This document shows, piece after piece, positions 5,401-6,737 of a stretch of DNA of 6,737 nucleotides. The notes below the pieces were generated by a model. It saw only the letters and a list, made by a program, of their open reading frames with translations, was not told where the DNA came from and did not search any database. Origin of the DNA: Aquificales bacterium (GTDB lineage Bacteria; Aquificota; Aquificia; Aquificales; Aquificaceae); contig WFWF01000045.1 in assembly GCA_015491275.1 (NCBI GenBank), forward strand, positions 1-6,737. Direction: 5' to 3'. The translations under genes were made by a program, and so were the position numbers. Every line of letters begins with the position of its first letter. The stretch's first letter is position 1.

Positions 5401-6737
5401 AGTACATAGCTAAGTTAAGACATTCTCAACCGGGAGTAACCCTCATATCACCACCCCCCCATCACGATATATACTCCATAGAAGACCTTGCCCAGCTAAT
5501 ACACGATCTCAAACAGGCAAACCCGGAAGCACGCGTATGCGTAAAACTTGTAGCGGAAAGGGGTGTGGGAACAGTAGCTGCGGGCGTTGCCAAGGCTTAC
5601 GCGGATACGGTGCAGATAAGCGGAGCTGAAGGGGGAACCGGAGCATCACCTTACTCTTCCATAAAGAATGCGGGTAACTATTGGGAGATAGGACTTGCGG
5701 AGACGCAAAGGGTTCTCATGGAGAACAATCTGAGGGATAAGATAAGGGTAAGGGTGGACGGAGGTCTTAAAACGGGCAAAGATGTGATAATAGCAGCACT
5801 CCTCGGGGCAGAGGAATTCGGCTTCGGCACCGCGGCTATGATAGCGGAAGGCTGTGTTATGGCAAGGCAGTGCCATCTCAACACATGCCCCACCGGTGTT
5901 GCAACTCAAGATCCCAAGTATGTAGCAAAGTTCAAAGGAAAGGTTGAAAATGTAATGGCATACTTTAGGGCTGTAGCCCGGGAGGTTAGGGAAATCCTTG
6001 CGGAGATGGGCTTCAGAAGTATTGACGAAATTGTCGGAAGGGTTGATCTTTTGGAGGTAAAAACCTTTGATGATTATCCCGGAAGTAAAAGAATAAAACT
6101 AAATGATCTTCTGTCTTCCGTAAGCACCAAGGGTGAAAAGAAGTGTAAGGTTGAAAGGAATGACAATCCCGAACCTTCTTTGAATGACAAAATAGTAAAT
6201 GAGATATTACCCTTCATAGAAAAGGGAGAAAAGGTTGAAAGGGAGTATGAAATAAGGAATGTGGACAGGACAATACCTACAAAGCTCAATTATTACATAT
6301 CGGTAAAGTATAAGGATGAGGGCTTACCTGAAGATACAATAAGATTGCGTTTTAAGGGAACCGCAGGTCAGAGTTTCGGCGCCTTTAATCACAGGGGCGT
6401 TACCCTTATACTTGAGGGTTCCGCCAACGACTATGCGGGTAAGGGAATGTACGGTGGAAGGATCATAATAAGGGATCCAGAGATAGAAAATACAAAGGAT
6501 AATGTAATAGTCGGGAACACAGTACTTTACGGTGCTACGGGCGGTGAATTTTACGCCTCCGGAAGGGCGGGAGAAAGATTTGCCATAAGGAATAGCGGTG
6601 CAATAGCTGTAGTTGAAGGTACGGGACATCACTGCTGTGAATATATGACGGGAGGCATAGTTGTAGTTCTTGGTACAACAGGCTACAATGTGGGGGCAGG
6701 TATGACGGGAGGTTATGCATATATACTTGATCTTGAC
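2496..6737 (+). CDS. gltB: Glutamate synthase (GOGAT) large subunit, 3' end cut by the window
   Basis: The reading frame is open for 1414 codons to the right edge without stop or frameshift. Family length is about 1480-1530, so roughly 70-110 residues are missing. GltB transfers glutamine amide nitrogen to 2-oxoglutarate, giving two glutamates. The start is MIQKEYDA, then Cys9 (CGVGF), the N-terminal nucleophile after removal of eight residues. The class II amidotransferase domain (9 to about 410) shows THRGA (Arg39), HNGEINT (229-235), CDESDS (268-273) and DRNGLRP (345-351). A central domain (about 440-735) links to the FMN/synthase barrel, with MSLGALS (881), SNSGEGGED (905-913), KPGEGGQLPG (955-964), SGAEGGTGASP (1042-1052) and DGGLKTG (1088). 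The [3Fe-4S] ligands are Cys1120, Cys1126 and Cys1131 (C-x5-C-x4-C). The C-terminal GXGXG beta-helix begins near GTAGQSFGAF (1288) and is truncated. The ferredoxin loop of plant and cyanobacterial enzymes is absent between GEGGEDPARYW and SAIKQ. No gltD is visible, so the electron donor (NADPH through GltD, or ferredoxin) is undecided. I recall a ferredoxin-dependent enzyme reported from Hydrogenobacter thermophilus. Confidence 0.97.
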   Translation, partial: MIQKEYDACGVGFVCDVSGKKTHQIVRWGIEAVKNLTHRGAIGGDKKTGDGAGILIQIPLRFFLDYIENQKLNLSSPENLAVGVLFLYEPVEKHIEDIISETGIKVVGWRDVPVNTEAIGESALKVMPAIKHLLLDLENIPEEKMEIELFLLRRRIEKDKRVQGKVYIVSLSSRVMVYKGMLVAPQIDNFYPDLKNGLIESAFCMFHQRYSTNTFPRWELAQPLRWTAHNGEINTLQGNRNWMLALESELSSKVFGKNIDLVKPLVSCDESDSASLDRVYELLMFAGYSPEHAINMMIPPAFENVKEFNDEVKAFFEYKMLQMKPWDGPASITFTDGKVIGAHLDRNGLRPARFVITEDGIVVLGSEIGMVDLGNRKIKEKGRLGPGDTISIDLEKGTIKKTEDILKELSESKPYKAWIDRNLIKLSDIEKDLRMKDLEEDEKLRKQIAFGYTQEEIKNVIKYMSENGKELTFSMGDDTPLPPLAERPPLLFRYFKQRFAQVTNPPIDPIREKIVMSLKMNLGYKRNFLEETPEHAHRLQIDSPILLDYQLRSIEEQDEFKVARIPYTYPIDRSHSIVELQDMAGERRISEILMDAVYEGKEIIDIELGIETLQRRVEEAVKEGATIIILTDRNISKYRVALPSLLAVASCVKHLAKKGLLSKVSFIVETGEARDTHHMACLIGYGASAIYPYLAYQTIKDLCAKGEINLSVEEAIFNYKKALEEGLLKIMSKMGISTLNSYHGSQLFDTVCLNKDFVDKYFTGTPVTLEADSIKEIEEATLIRHKKAFYEEKPTLEYGGDMKFRKGGEWHAWSPFVVRSLHKFLDTKDYEDYKKFSEIAENSRPTFIRDLLDYKRAKNPIPLEEVEPEEEILKRFTTGGMSLGALSKEAHEVIAEACNRLGMKSNSGEGGEDPARYWTIKNSAIKQVASGRFGVTPTYLATAKEIEIKIAQGAKPGEGGQLPGHKVNEYIAKLRHSQPGVTLISPPPHHDIYSIEDLAQLIHDLKQANPEARVCVKLVAERGVGTVAAGVAKAYADTVQISGAEGGTGASPYSSIKNAGNYWEIGLAETQRVLMENNLRDKIRVRVDGGLKTGKDVIIAALLGAEEFGFGTAAMIAEGCVMARQCHLNTCPTGVATQDPKYVAKFKGKVENVMAYFRAVAREVREILAEMGFRSIDEIVGRVDLLEVKTFDDYPGSKRIKLNDLLSSVSTKGEKKCKVERNDNPEPSLNDKIVNEILPFIEKGEKVEREYEIRNVDRTIPTKLNYYISVKYKDEGLPEDTIRLRFKGTAGQSFGAFNHRGVTLILEGSANDYAGKGMYGGRIIIRDPEIENTKDNVIVGNTVLYGATGGEFYASGRAGERFAIRNSGAIAVVEGTGHHCCEYMTGGIVVVLGTTGYNVGAGMTGGYAYILDLD

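Noticed and set aside
2702..6720. Numerous minus-strand open frames opposite gltB (such as 3203-3688, 5646-5909, 6324-6632)
   Set aside because: The plus strand encodes a continuous, motif-complete GltB throughout; these frames show no recognisable protein and depend on the low stop frequency opposite the biased codons.

Overview
The window looks like a thermophilic, chemolithoautotrophic bacterium of the Aquificales/Aquificaceae type (Hydrogenobacter, Thermocrinis or Aquifex relatives). This is an inference from moderate G+C, a purine-rich coding strand, arginine coded almost entirely by AGA/AGG, isoleucine mostly by ATA, Lys/Glu-rich proteins, and the gene content (two-subunit class I fumarase, type I BioB, single-chain-like GltB). 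I did not run any search, so the genus is not established.

Layout. Positions 1-132 (minus strand) hold the first 44 codons of a class I fumarate hydratase beta subunit, which runs out of the left edge. A 41-bp divergent intergenic region (133-173) separates it from three plus-strand genes. These are bioB (174-1193, biotin synthase, 339 aa), a membrane-anchored coiled-coil protein of unknown function (1200-2438, 412 aa), and gltB (2496-6737, glutamate synthase large subunit, 1414 codons visible, cut by the right edge before its stop). bioB and the coiled-coil gene are 6 bp apart and almost certainly co-transcribed. gltB follows after 57 bp of AT-rich DNA with a plausible promoter of its own, so it may be an operon member, an independent unit, or both. 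Non-coding DNA is under 2% of the window. No stretch over 60 bp lacks a gene, and I see no RNA gene, mobile element or CRISPR array.

How the genes relate. Fumarase acts in the (reductive) TCA cycle. GltB uses the cycle intermediate 2-oxoglutarate to assimilate nitrogen. BioB makes the cofactor for biotin-dependent carboxylases, which in some Aquificales include a 2-oxoglutarate carboxylase. The linkage is therefore metabolically sensible but loose, and no other biotin or gltD gene is visible.

Most notable points. (1) The C-terminal ~90 residues of the coiled-coil protein read like a RelE/ParE/HigB-type toxin fold fused to a four-helix membrane anchor and a long coiled coil, with no antitoxin gene beside it. 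(2) The bioB start lies in a 15-bp-period duplication of a TTATC-ATG-GATAA element whose junction is a perfect 12-bp palindrome, a possible operator or translational control site. (3) The fumarase beta gene has a TATAAT box 8 nt before its ATG and no Shine-Dalgarno, suggesting a leaderless mRNA. (4) GltB lacks the ferredoxin loop of plant and cyanobacterial Fd-GOGAT, has only an 8-residue propeptide, and carries an unusual Ala-Glu in its FMN-domain glycine motif.
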